Positions 1 through 13,000 of a DNA stretch of 64,000 nt are shown one piece after another (within the stretch, counting starts at the first letter, position 1; each line of letters begins with the position of its first letter). The notes beneath the pieces are model-generated. The model was given only the letters and a program-made list of their open reading frames with translations. It ran no database searches and had not been told where the DNA came from. Source of the DNA: Ancylostoma caninum (Eukaryota; Nematoda; Chromadorea; Rhabditida; Ancylostomatidae); assembly GCA_037903475.1 (NCBI GenBank), contig JBAJFG010000472.1, forward strand, positions 434,001-498,000, read 5' to 3'. Made by a program: the position numbers and the translations under genes.

Positions 1-64
1 TTTATTTGTATTGTGAAGTAATTTCAAGAATTTGGCGACCCATTCTCGTGGTGGGAGCGTGCCG
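1..64. mobile_element. Truncated hAT-like MITE at window edge
   Basis: TTTATTTGTATTGTGAAGTA...GGCGACCCATTCTCG matches the right part of 36164-36435. The left part lies outside the window and the terminal CTGCGTCCGCCACTG is missing. Confidence 0.85.
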
Positions 65-354
65 TTATCATAGAGAATACGCTGGATTGACTCATCATTT
101 TTTGAAATGCTCGCAACAATCGTTCGATAGTTTTCATGAAACTTCGTACTACATTCACTTTCATGAAGGTAGGATGTGGGCTTCGTAAATCTAGCGAGAT
201 GTCTTTCGATGATCGTTTCATGTACCATCGAATTTCCGTCGTTCCACTGCAAATTTGAATTATGTTCAGAGATGGTAAAAATCCATCTGTTGCCATACGA
301 GCTTCTTTTGCTCCAGCACTAACATCATGCAAACACAGGCACTATAAAAATGTC

Positions 355-360
355 TTTATT
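355..360 (-). terminator. Candidate SMG6 polyadenylation signal AATAAA
   Basis: AATAAA on the minus strand about 480 bases after the SMG6 stop. It is a common hexamer in A/T-rich DNA, so it is only a candidate 3' end. Confidence 0.3.
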
Positions 361-655
361 GAGACAGTGAAAAAACTCTTTTGGCTAATCGCCGAGCTTT
401 GAGGCATCAAGTATCAACCGTTTCTCACCACAGTCATTATCGTAATGCTAAAACACATCTCAGCAGTGACGCGCGGGAAATCAGCTTAGCACACTCATCT
501 GGTTCTCCAACGACAACAGAAAACAGCTACCATTTAGTGTACGTGCACAGCATATGCCAAGCTACCCGTTCATTTTTGCGGCGAATCAATGAATTTTTGG
601 CACTACTACTCTCCCATTGTCTGCAGCGAATAAAAGGCTCTAGTACGTATGACGT

Positions 656-697
656 AATCAATCAATAGGTCAATCAACAATCAATCAATCAATCAAT
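656..697. repeat. (CAAT)n microsatellite
   Basis: Imperfect tandem AATC/CAAT units in the SMG6 3' flank. Confidence 0.8.
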
Positions 698-841
698 CAT
701 GCCAAGGAGTATCAACGGATAATGTACTACACAAACACTTTGAGATACGAGGAACAGTACATAAACGGGAAGAGAACAACGTTGAGAGCCTGTTCATCCA
801 AACGGATGCAAGTTGAGCAAATTAAGGATTTTTCCACGGTT

Positions 842-1069
842 CTAACTTATCTTCGCCCATTTCATAAATCGCATCATTGTTCGACATGGGATGTGCTCGC
901 TCATCGCTTTCATATTCAGCACTCGGTCATCCGTCAGCAGAATCACGTTCCGATATATGATTGGTGTATCTCGCCCTTGCGGCTTTTTGAATTCGGAGAA
1001 CGTCGATTCTTGCGCAGGTTCTAGCTGCGTAAAATTCACGCAAGATCGTAGAATTCGGTCGTCGTTCAC
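842..1069 (-). CDS. smg-6: SMG6 exon 30: PIN domain C-terminus and stop
   Basis: GATTTTCAG acceptor; TAG stop at 842-844. VNDDRILRSCV carries the second and VILLTDDRVLNMKAM the third catalytic aspartate (human GNNDDLILSCC and VVLLTDDRNLRVKAL). The end MMRFMKWAKIS parallels IPAFLTWAQVG, so the protein is full length. Confidence 0.97.
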   Translation of the reverse strand: MNDDRILRSCVNFTQLEPAQESTFSEFKKPQGRDTPIIYRNVILLTDDRVLNMKAMSEHIPCRTMMRFMKWAKIS

Positions 1070-4000
1070 CTGAAAATCATCAAACTTAAAGCAGAAAAGT
1101 GCACGCACTACGAGCTAGAAATTAACCGCGATTCCTCAGCAAAATTACTACCTCTACAGTAAAGCATACAGCGATGACAACCACTGCCAAATTTACATGA
1201 GAGCTTACCATTTCACGGTCATCGGCCGATTCTTCTCGAACAACCGCAATCGGCACACGACGTCCTCGCATTGTCAAAGTGAACATACGAGGGCATTTTT
1301 GTCGTGTTTGTTCACGCAGCCAAACCATCGCCTGTCGTGCTCCAGCAGTGGCCGCCTCTGCGCGTGTACTGTTTATCTCACCATGTTGTAGCTCCATTAA
1401 TTCTTCCATGACTGAAATTTGGTGAGTGACTGCACTGCACTAACATCTAATATAGCTAAAGGAGCCGACCTGTTGTAGGGATGAGTAGACGGAACCTTTC
1501 ACACTGCTGGATCTTCTGAATTGCCTCTAACTGGTCAATGAAGGCATTCGTGTCGATGACCACGTAAAGCGGTTTTACCTCAAATACATCATTAAAGGCA
1601 ACATCTCACTTCATTTTCGATTCTGGGGTACTAATAGAATATGGACCTATTTGACACGCTGAGTCCAATAATGCACATGATTTTTAATAAAACCAGCAAA
1701 AACCCGTTTTTGAGGGAGCAATGCAACTTGGCGCGAACGAGTTTATCGGCAAGGAAACAGTTTGTCTTGCCATACACTTCAGCTGATCCCATTGATCGCA
1801 TAGGTGTTCTCATTGCTAAAAACTGCGCCAGAGGCGGAAGGCGCCTCGTACCCCGGCCAAGAATTCGGTCAAATTCTCGGCTGGTGATAGTGAGGTGAGA
1901 CACTGCCTTTAAGGAGTTATATAGCGCGTTTCATTAATATGTATACGCGTTGACAAGCTCGAAAGAAAAACACTCACTTTAATGATTTTTACTGTCACGT
2001 TTTTGACAAATAATTGTTTCGTATGCATATATACGTTTAATCATTATAGCAAAACGATTTCTCCAGCGTACTGGAAGGCCGGGACACTGTACACGTCATC
2101 ACTTCGATGGTGGCGGTAATCTACGTTTGACCACATCCGCCTTATCATTTACTGCAGCATCGGCTCCACTCGGCCTTAGTTTTGCATCGACAACCTTCTC
2201 GCATACAGCTCCCCTTTTCTGTCTCTGTTGTTCTCACCTTCTATTTTATTTATTAATTGTCATTTTTCTAGCATGGCTACCGTGTTTAAGGCGTCCAATG
2301 CATGCTAGCTTACATTCACTCTACTATTTATTTGTTCACTTGTATGTGGTTAAACCACGCGTAGGAAAGAATCAACATTGAGAAAAAAAAAACAAGAAAA
2401 CATGAACAAAACGGAAAAATTAAAACCGAGGGACAAGCAAGGATAGTAACCCACTGAGCAGATTCTACCAGAAAGTTGTCTACTAGCCTTTTGCACTGCG
2501 CTAGAGAGCAAGGTGAAACGTATTTCTTTGATAATTTGAGAAAGATAGACTCGGCCCTCTGTGTGATGAAGGACGGCCGTAAAGAACTCTTCGATGTTCG
2601 AAATGTAATCTTGAACGGCCCACCCCTCGTATATGAGGGGGAGGGGGGGGGGACACTGTGTAAAACCTGTTGATAGGGAGACTAACCTTACTACAGGTAA
2701 TTTTGTAGAGCATAACATGATCATACTTGCTTCTTCTAGTATCGAAAGGAGGAAAACAATTGAACACCGTAACACGTAGCGCCGCAATTACGCATGGTAT
2801 TACATAAAATTTATAGGCTAATAGGAGATGTGAAGCCGTAGATAAGGAGCTAAAAAGTTATGGACAGTATTGTCTGCTTTCCTATGACGCTGCAATGCTC
2901 ATCAAAGGTAAGCTTCGTATTCGAGTGAAACCCAGGTCGCAGATGATATCAGCGCTATTCAGTTGCCTCTCAGCAAGATAGTAAACTGCATTTGCTTCTG
3001 ATCGACCAAAATGGAACAGCTTACTTTTAGCGCTAGGGAGGGGTAGTTTGCATTTTTTTTCGCTCTACTATATGGTAGTACATGAGCCCTGTGAGCCTTG
3101 ATGTCTCCCACTTTGCCGTTGACACAGTACATTAAGTTAACTATGATCTCATCCTGATCGTTCATCACATTCACAATGTTAATATTAGAATTAACAAATT
3201 CTTCTACGCTTCAATTTAAGGACAGCATGTGTTTAGAAAACTGCAAGCAATCTTCGTTCACAACGTTTCCTGTGTTCTACTTGTCAATTTCTACTGCCGA
3301 CTTGGTTAGGCTAGTACACGTTTGAGTCACGACTAGCCAATGTTTGTTTTCAACTTCTTCACTAACCGTGACGAAAGATAAACATTGAAACAAATTCTCA
3401 ACTTTAGAAGCACTAACCACTATCAATTGCTCGTGCTTTCGAATTTCTCGTTCAAGCAGCTCCTCCCTTGTCAGCGGCGGCAATGAATTTTCTGACTCCT
3501 GCGAACAAATATATTTACAACCATAGCAATTTTTGCTTGTGCACATTACCTCATCACGTTGATTAGATGACACATCTGGGTGTTCTCCATGTTCGCCGTC
3601 CACGCGCTCGCTTCTTGTGAACTTTCCTGTCTTTTCACAAAAGAAGAAACACGACATATCTGAGCCATCCAGATACTCAGCTGCCAGTAACAGTTGCGCC
3701 AGCCTTACGTGTAGTGGAATCAGCTAAAACTTCTTTTAGCAAGTGAATGCAAGCATCTTCAGGTGAAATGGGGCATAATCGCCTAGTGACATGAAAATAA
3801 CGAAAAAACGTTACCTGTTCTACGGAATCCGTAGCAGGAAGTGTGCAATGTAATATTCGAGGGAACGCAGGAAACACACTCGAAAACGATGACATGTACG
3901 CCAACTCCGGTAAAATGAAGGATTTGTTAGAAGCTGTAAATGAAAACAGTTTTCTGCGGACTATACCGCAAAGCAAATCTTTTTGCGTAGCTAGTACCTC

Positions 4001-7000
4001 CGCCATTTTCTATTTTGGCCAGCATGTTGGTGTCCTGCCATCGCATCAGCTCATTCGCAATCTTAGCAAGGAAATGCCATGTATCAATATCAACAACTGA
4101 CAATGGCAACGCTTCTATGGATGGCATCGTTCGATATATTGCCGACGCGAGAGGACACGAAAACCATTCGCACAACACACAGATGGCTGGCAGCACGCGT
4201 GATACCTAAGAAGACGGAAGTAATCAAAATATGCGAAAGTGCAAATTTTGGTGAGTAAAGAGGGCTTATGTTGTGTTATGTTACGATTCGATGGACTTGT
4301 GCGACACTGAAGGAGATACACAAATATTAAAAGTGCAGCATGAAAAACTAAAACACACATGTTATGTTATGTTATGTTATGTTATGCTATGCTATGCTAT
4401 GCTATGTTATGTTATGTTATGTTATGTTAATGATCCCATGGATCTATGCAACGCTAAAAGAAATATATAATATTAGGAGTGCAGCATGAAAAACATCGAA
4501 GCTTACCACACGCGGCACTGGCGAAGTTCCTTGGATCCAAGAACGAACTTCGTCCAGTCGAATCACTATTGGTCGAAGGTACGCACCGAACACGCTTACG
4601 AGTGCACGTACAGCTTGCTGCTGCTGGACGCTGCACACGTCAGCCTCACCTTGAATTCATTTCATAGTTTGACGAAAAATAGCAGGGCCATATATCAACT
4701 GACCAACAATCCCGTTGCAATGGACTGCATAGATGAACAAGGAGGCAATCTGGATGAGTTGACCAGCTGTAACTGGTGATGCATCTTGCTCAATAAGTGC
4801 AGCCAATTGACCAATGGCACGTTCGGATACACTTAAAAATGATCGTGGAGCTTTATAGTCACTTTCTGCATTGATCAACAGGTGTACACCAAACCAAGAA
4901 GAGGAACTGACAGCTTGCAACATATCCCTCTTACCTTGGAAAGGACTCCATCCCAATTTTCGTGATGAGGAGACCAACAGTGCTGATAACGTATGTAATG
5001 GCGCGACGATGCAGCTAAAGCATAACAATTTTAATATATCTGTTAGGTAGTTTTATCATTTTCGGATATTATTCGTAGCAGTGATCGAACTGATCCCCTA
5101 AATGATCTCGCGCGTTTTCCAATTCGACAGAATTGGTGAGATGAGCCAATATTTAAGGTTTTACAGGAACGTCATTGCACAGCGTACACCAAAATTATAG
5201 GGAAACCATATGCGCGGACAATTTGAACTCCTATTCGGAACCTCTGCTTTTTCATGTGCTTTTTTTGTTTTTATCGTGTTAACTTGTTCATGCTTATCTC
5301 ATTCAAGCGTGAAAATATAATTCATTCTAAAATATGTTGAAATATGTCACCCAACCTTGCTGGGCTGTTGCTCCAAGAACGATCGGAACACATGAGCGTC
5401 ATCATCTGCCGCTTCAATATTCGGTCCTTCCATGTCCAGCCACACCTCATACGGCCGATCAGCACTTGCCGCCAACTCGGCATCTTCATGAACCTCGCCG
5501 CACTCGGTATCAAGCAGTGGCTCATACTTGTCTACCTTAATAATTGAATTTCTCGTCACCAACGACCTCTTAATTTCAATTTCGGAAGGAGGAATCTCAT
5601 GTTCATACCTTCCGTTTCATTGCTGCCAGTCGAGCGTACAGGCGGTCGCGTGCTGCTTCAAACGGATGACCAGCGGATAGTGCGCGAACACAGTAGAATA
5701 TTTCGTCCAAAGCATGACCCTAAATAGAATCACTTATAAAAAAATCACAACCCACGTGGTAGATCCGCCAATCGAAGTGCCGGCAATGTTTGGTAAAGGT
5801 GCGAGTGAAGGGTTCCATTTTTGAGATGGTGACATGCACGAATCAAGGTCTGTTCAAGCATAACTATGAAAGCTCCTTTCCTCGAGGAGAATCGCAGTTG
5901 AGGTAAAGATTACAAAGCATCCAAACAAATCATTACCGCATCACGTCATCAGGTAATAAATAGACCGCTGACTTTTGCAAATGGAAGCAGCTAGTTGTAA
6001 TCTCAAGTATGGCGACGAGTAAAAATTCATAAATATTAATTTGCAACATTTTTAATGTCCATAATCTAGAGAATTGATCACTCCGTGCTTCATGCAGACA
6101 ATCGAAACTGCAAGGCGAGAATCGTCAACAGAATCTGTACGACATACATCTCGGCTATATCGCGGCACTCAGATGGTCTACCTTGCTATACTGGACTGAC
6201 TCCAGACTTCTTTTGAAAATATTCTCATTATGAGGAATTGAGTTTTTTTTTTGCGTGATATTCTTCTACATAGTTTCCGTCAACAATAATGGAACGAACT
6301 AGCCCTTCAAAACGTTCTTCTTGTGGTTCTTCTTTTGTTTGGTTTCCCACTATTTCTCCTAATCAACCTCATATAACACACTCAAACGTGATCTAACACT
6401 GAAATTAACCATCCTTTTTATGTTACAATTAGTGATCCTCCCTCCAGTCATCCCATTAGCTTCTATTCACCTTGTTGTCTGATCTAATTTATGTTGACAT
6501 TATGCTACTGTTATGTGTGTATTGAGCTTGACCATGTTGGATGGTTCAGATTTATAGCTTGCTTCAAATATGAATGAATACGCCCCATATGTGCTAGAAG
6601 TATTTTTAGGCAGCTTTTTGAACGTTTCATAGGTAGTGATGCACTTGTCAAAATAGCTATCATCTAAAAGCCACAAGCGCTGTAGCATCTGAAGACTGTG
6701 AACTATCTACTATTGGGTTCGACAAAAACATTCACAAACAGGCAAAAACGAACCGTGCATGTTTAAGGCAAACAATACTAAAACGTTGAAAACAGTGCTT
6801 GTGCTGCATGTAAATGGTATCGAGGATGTGCGAGATATAGCTTTTGTTTTCGAAAGATTGAAACATTTAGGGGCCTTCAGTATCCCAGATAAATAGGTCC
6901 TTATTGAAAGCATTATAGAAGAATCAAGAATTCCGGGAAAACGCCAGGTCCAACCACACAGCCACTAAAAATTTCTCCACTTTTCCATGTTTCCAACCGT

Positions 7001-10000
7001 ATCCACACATTATGGAACGGATGAAATAGGCTGTTTGTCTTACTCCGTGCTGGTTTGCGCTCCTATGGAGGAAAATGGAAAATTCTGAAAATATCGAAAC
7101 TTTCAACAGCAATACTTAACAAAACAGCTAGTAGTGTTAGTCTGACAAACAGCACCATCCCCTAGTAGTGTGATCATCTAGGATGTTCAATGAAAAAATA
7201 AGGTATCGGGTGATAAAGGACCTGTCGTCTGTTGGAGAGTATCTCGAGCGGTGTATTACGTGCACGCCGTCTGCTTCGGTACAGCATCTAGAACACGCCT
7301 TCATTTGCATGTCGCAACAATGTTTCAAACGTTCCTAGTATAACAAAGGATAGTTGCGATCACAGGAACAGGGGAGAACAGAGAGCCTTCGCTACAGACT
7401 AGGCTAATAGACGGCATTCGCTGAAGTGAGCGCTGCATCCACAGCCATAACTTTCAGAAAAAAAAAACAGTTATTGGCATGGATGCTGCATTAATGTCAT
7501 GTACCCTTAACAAGAACTATCAGAACAGAAAACACCTGACGGGATGTGCGGAAAAATTCAAAACATCCGGAAGACATAACACGGAAGACGAAAGAGAACA
7601 TGCACTAGAGCAAGCAGTGAACACTAATGAGCGCTAACATTTATAGAATAAAGGTTTGACACTTAATAAGGCATTAACTGTGAATTTTGAGGAAATACAC
7701 CATCAGGATTGCACTCCAACTATTAAGCTGTAGGAAAAGCAGTATTGCTCTGCTCTCATGTTCCTTTAATACTTCACCGTGTACATTTCTCCCGGCAGTT
7801 TCATCATATCTACCTATCGAAAACTCGAAAGCCGGCCGATCCGCACACCCCTGATGCCCAAGCTATGCGACACCAGCGATAGACATTCAACGCGAACCCA
7901 CATTCTCAACATCACACTTTGAAAAATGAAAACCTTTTCAAAAAACACATATGCTGGATCAAGCACGAAGTTGAAAGCAGGGAACTTCTTCATGTGTCAC
8001 TCTTATTTTGAAAAAGCTTTCTGAAAGATTTTTTAGCATATTGCTGAGGAATCAATGCATAAGTCAATTAATTAGAAGCGTTTTCGGTGTTATGAAACCT
8101 AGCCTGTAGCTGAAACGTAAAAAATCAGACTCAAGACATTCGCGTAGCCATATCCTCAGACGGTTAATGTTGTTCCGCCCTCAAACCCTCCTTCTCAAGG
8201 GTATGTGAGATGTTTTGCCACTTCGCATTTAGTGCTCAACCCATTCGACAACTGGCGTACTATTACAGGAGAGTATGAAGAGTTTAGCAGCAAGAGACTC
8301 CGTACCAGCTCTTACCCTAGCATAGTGGCAAGCAGACTTTATCAACAGTAGTTGCAGAGTGCTGCTGGATTCGCAGTTCCACCAGGATTGTTACGACTAA
8401 AAAGCTCACTTTCGACGAGGACAGAGGTGCGTGAATGTCTGAGAATACTATGAGTGTGCTTTGGGCATAGATAATAATAATGCGATACCTAAAGTATGGG
8501 ATATGAACATAAGTTGCGAAGCGTTTTTATTACTCGGTTCGGGGTTTTTGGAGCAGCTGCGCAATTTGTCAGCATAGAGGGAATGCTTAAATTATGGTGA
8601 AGAGAGACAACTGCCTACACTCCCAATTTTCTCTTGGGTTGCTGCTTTTTCCCCAAGATTACTTGCGTTTATCTGTCAGCTTTAGTTTTTCACTTCCAGA
8701 ATTCACATAAAAAATTTTACGATGGTCTACACTTACACCCCCTCCAACATTAGAGTCCATTTTCAGCATAGACTGACAGTAATTTGCGAAATAATGCTAT
8801 CTTTTGTTTATATTGCATTGATTTCTGTTCCATAGCTTGCTCTTTCATCGAGCACACTCTAGGCATTTGCCCCAGATAAATCTGGCGCGGATATGCAGTG
8901 TATCTCGGGGATACGCACTTGGCAGCGATCAATGCCACGCCCCCACAATATTGTGTATAAATATCTCGTTGAACTGTAAATATTTCTCCTTCTTCATGCA
9001 ACCGACGGTCAAAATTGTTGCCTTAATAAATCTCAATCTCATTTCTCTCTCACACACATCCTCAATCCTTCTCTAAGCAGAAACCGCTTAGAAAATCACT
9101 AGACATCACTCATTCCCACGGTTAGGTGGGATTTACACCTTCCAATTTTCTCAAATAAGTTTTTTTTACGAAACACAAATTTTCGCATAGCACACTATAC
9201 TTGTGACCGAATCGAATATATTCGAAGAAATGTTCGAATATTCGAATATTCGAATAATTCATTTATTCGGTTTTTCGAGAAGAGAGCAAATTCGAACAAT
9301 TCATTCATTCGGCAATTTTGAAATGCGGATTATTCGAACAATTCATTCATTCGGGTTTCTCAAAACATAGGTTATTCGAATAATTCGTTCATACGACTGA
9401 GAGAAACGGTGTTATTCGAACTTTGAACTATTATGATGTCGAGGAAGGAGAGCGTGCAGCATCGTATAACGAGGTCATGCCTTGAAGGTGCGTTGCAGTA
9501 CCATACATCTCAGGCAAATAGCCTATCATAACGTGATATGCCTCAAGGTTGACCTTTACCAGAGCAAGTTATGGAGGTTGTTTATGGCGCTAAATAACGC
9601 CTACCAGGATAAATATAAATAAGGGGATGGGAGCATGCGCTACACTCTACAAGAACCTTATTCATGGAATAACACAAGAACAAGTACATGGAATCCTAGT
9701 GAAGTGCAAAGATATGGACGTGAAAAACAGATGGAAGAAGTCTACGATGACTCAACCACCGAGGATGAACACTCCAGCTCTGGAGAGGAAGTGGAAGAAG
9801 ACTTTTGAGAAATCAAAGGACAGACGAAATTAAAATTATTTTAGGCATATATATATATATATATATATTTATATAGTCAGATCTCCTGAGATTTCTATGC
9901 GTTGGCAAATATAAGGAAAATGTGAGAATTTAATACTCTCATGATGGTAATTTGTTAAATGCAATGCCAATAAAATTTGAAAAAAAAAACCGAATGTTCG

Positions 10001-13000
10001 AATCGAATATATTCATTCATTCGGTCTCCCGGGATATCCCTCTATTCGAACTATTCATTCATTCGGGCAACCAAAAATACTTGATATTCGAATAGTTCGT
10101 TCATTCGCATATTGCGAAAACTGCGATATTCGAATTATTCATATTTCGAATGATTGAAATTGGGCAATATTCGAATAATTCGAAAGTTCGAATAATTGAA
10201 AAATCATCGAATATTCCCAAGTATATAGCACACATATCCTTGTATCTGTGCAATTTCTATGAAATATACAAGTCTTATCTAAGTTCGATCATTTCGGAGT
10301 GTTTTTGAGGTTCGAAACAAACGACAGAGATTTATTTCATCAGAACAAATATTTTAAAAAAATAATCAATTGATGGAAGACTTTTTAAGAGCCTTCAGAA
10401 GTGTACTTGAGGAAATATTCAATCTCACCAAATTCACATTTTAATTGCACACTGAGCTGCATCACACTGTTCGAATCATAACTGCTCCCACTATCAGCGC
10501 GGTTCACAATACCCGAAAGACCACTTAAACCTGTTCGATGACAGGTGAGGTCGAAACGTGGGTGCCGTCGCTGTTGGTTCCTCGCAGTACCAACACCTGA
10601 CTACCTTCCAACTACTCCAACAGAAGATACAAATGTTGTTTGTGCACTTTCGAAGGCTCTTTCTTCCAGTAATTCACCAGAGGAACCGTAAGATAACTAC
10701 CAACATGCAAAGGAAATTCATTTCAATGCCTCGTATATGTAGGAAGACTAATGTACTAATCAAAATTCACTTCAATAACATTTCCGAAAAGTCCTCCTTT
10801 TCATTCGTATAAAAAACCTCAAATGCATGAGCATGAAAAAAGAACCTCAAAAACACTGAGATTCTTGCTACATGAGAATATATGTCACTGATTCTCAATC
10901 TCTCAACCAGATAAGTTGTAGCATGAAGCGAATGGGTGTTTTCGGTTACAATTACTCATCATGACAAAATCCGCTTCCATGCCTTGTACTTGTATTCTTT
11001 AGCATGTATTTGTAAATAAGCGTGGCATATTCACGTACAAACAAATACATAAATAAACACCATCTAGATAATAAACCAGAACTTTTAGTAGACATCAAAT
11101 TATCTTACTCGCATGTACCAGACCAAAATAAATGAATCGGAAAAATACAATTCAATTCGATAGACACTATTTTCAACGTGCTTGACCCAGCATTGTTTGT
11201 CATGAAATGTTAGCTAAAAGCACCACATACTCACCGAGAAATATGCCACAACAGCAAGCTGGTTGTAGCAGTGCCCTGACGCTGGCCATAACAATGCTGA
11301 CCGCATATAGGTGCTTAAAAGGTCAACTAGCACCACAACACGAGAAAATTTCACTTCCGATAGAAAACAATAGAAATTTCGAAATATAAACATCGCTTAC
11401 ATCCTAGCGTCTTGATAGTCCTCACTTCCTTCGACCAGCGTCTTGTAACGCTTAAGATCTCCCAGAGATATCAAATGTCGTGAGCACGATTTCACAGCCA
11501 CCTTAGAATGGTTCAAAATGTTTTAAAGCCAAAAACTTAACATATGAGGATAAATAGTCAATTTTCCCTACCTTTTGCTTCGTTGCACTTTGCTCAGCGA
11601 AATTCGGAAAAGATGAAACACTCCAAAAATCATCTTCGTGAAGTATAGATGGCACAAGCATTGCTTTCCCCATATCCACATTCAGCTCCTTCTCGTATAA
11701 GCCAATGAGACGCTCGTAAAATGCAATACCCTATAAAATTTAATGTCAATATGAATGAAGAAAGAACAAAAAAAAAATCACAAAGTCAGTGGTATCTCGC
11801 TTACCTTGTTGAGCAGCACCAACATCAAACCTCGGAACGTTTTCGAGCTTTCTTTTGGCGAATTCACCACTGACTTGAACACCTCGATTGGTTTATAAAA
11901 TGCTTGTTTCCATAAGTGTTGTTCCAGATTCATGGAAAACGTGAAGAAAATATCACGAGGCAATACTCCATAATAGATCTCAGCCAATTCACCGCTGAAA
12001 TGGATACGAGTAAGTCAAGGGTTTGATAAAATGCGTATTTCCAAGCACCATTTGAATAGAAGCAACAACACTGTGTTAGTGAGAACTGCAAAATTTATCA
12101 ACTCTGATAACTGTGCAGCACGAACGCAGCCCGAACGGCGTAATGGTTTGGGTAGAAACCCTAGCAGCAACGGTTGCCAGTTGCTGCCATCCTCCCTTTG
12201 ATTGCTGCCGTCTCTCAGCAATTGCTGCTAAAGGGCCGACAGATTGAGCAGCAATCGAGGGGAGGATGGCAGCAACTGGCAACCGTTGCTGCTAGGGTTT
12301 CTACCCGAACCATTACGCCGTTTGGTCTGCGTTCGTCCTGCACAGTTATCAGAGGAAAAATGTAGTTTAGAAAAGCAATTTCAGCAAAGCTTCCGCTGCA
12401 GAATACTATAAAGAAAAAGAGAGTCTGCCATTTGATATGGGATACTGGCACTATTTCACTTGTTCTTCCTCAAAATCTCAAAAGAAATTTCTCGAAGGAA
12501 AACGCCCATATTCTCCCTTTTACGGCGAACCACCACTTCTACAGGGGGAGGGATGAGGTACGTGCACTATAGGCTCTGTCTTCCACAGAATTTTATGAAA
12601 CACTGTATGGGACGGTCATTTCAGATCTTGATCGGTAATATTTTAACAGTTTTGTACCGTTACTCTATTTTTGCAGAGTTATGGTAGAAGAGGGATATGC
12701 TAACGTAATCAGCACACCAAATACAGTACCGTTCAATCACTTTTGCACAACGTTCACCTGGCCTGCCGCGCTGTATCACCCATGCGACGCGGCGGACCAG
12801 CTGCACGCTATCATTGGCAGGCATTGCCGCTATTGACATCTAGCCTATTTTTGTTGTCACGGTGACGCCGCCGCGCTGCATCACCCACGCGGGGCGGCAG
12901 ACCAGCTGAGCGCTATGGCTGACGAGCATTACTGGTATTGACATTTTGGCTATATTTGTTGCAGCGGTGATCCAAGCATCTCAGAATGAAAAGTAAAAGC

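Larger units (their letters stand above)
1..841. other. 3' flank of SMG6
   Basis: Contains the tail of a hAT-like repeat at 1-64, an (AATC)n tract at about 656-697 and probable SMG6 3' UTR. No convincing gene was found; an open frame at 24-332 (minus) runs into the repeat and is not trusted. Confidence 0.5.
5720..11234 (-). other. SMG6 intron 18 (5.5 kb)
   Basis: The longest SMG6 intron. It holds two TTCGAA-rich arrays around a short reading frame with a poly(A)-like end (9204-10215). No further exon is needed, since exons 18 and 19 join in phase. Confidence 0.8.

Noticed and set aside
24..332. Minus-strand frame containing IIQICSGTTEIRWYMKR, reminiscent of an acyl-CoA dehydrogenase C-terminus
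   Set aside because: Only one short motif matches, the usual Gly-rich segment upstream is absent, and the frame runs into a hAT-derived repeat. A search of the peptide with its left flank would decide.
2350..2787. 145-codon minus-strand frame considered as a missing SMG6 linker exon
   Set aside because: No similarity to SMG6 and no paired splice sites; part of it is a C/G homopolymer run.
5762..5880. Minus-strand frame with LIRACHHLKNGTLHSHL, first taken as the SMG6 exon before exon 19
   Set aside because: It leaves phase 1 or 2 against the phase 0 start of exon 19, and the exon at 11235-11313 with GHCYNQLAVVAY fits both phase and homology far better.
9204..10215. CRISPR-like array
   Set aside because: Units are imperfect, contain palindromes and have no unique spacers of constant length; the genome is eukaryotic.
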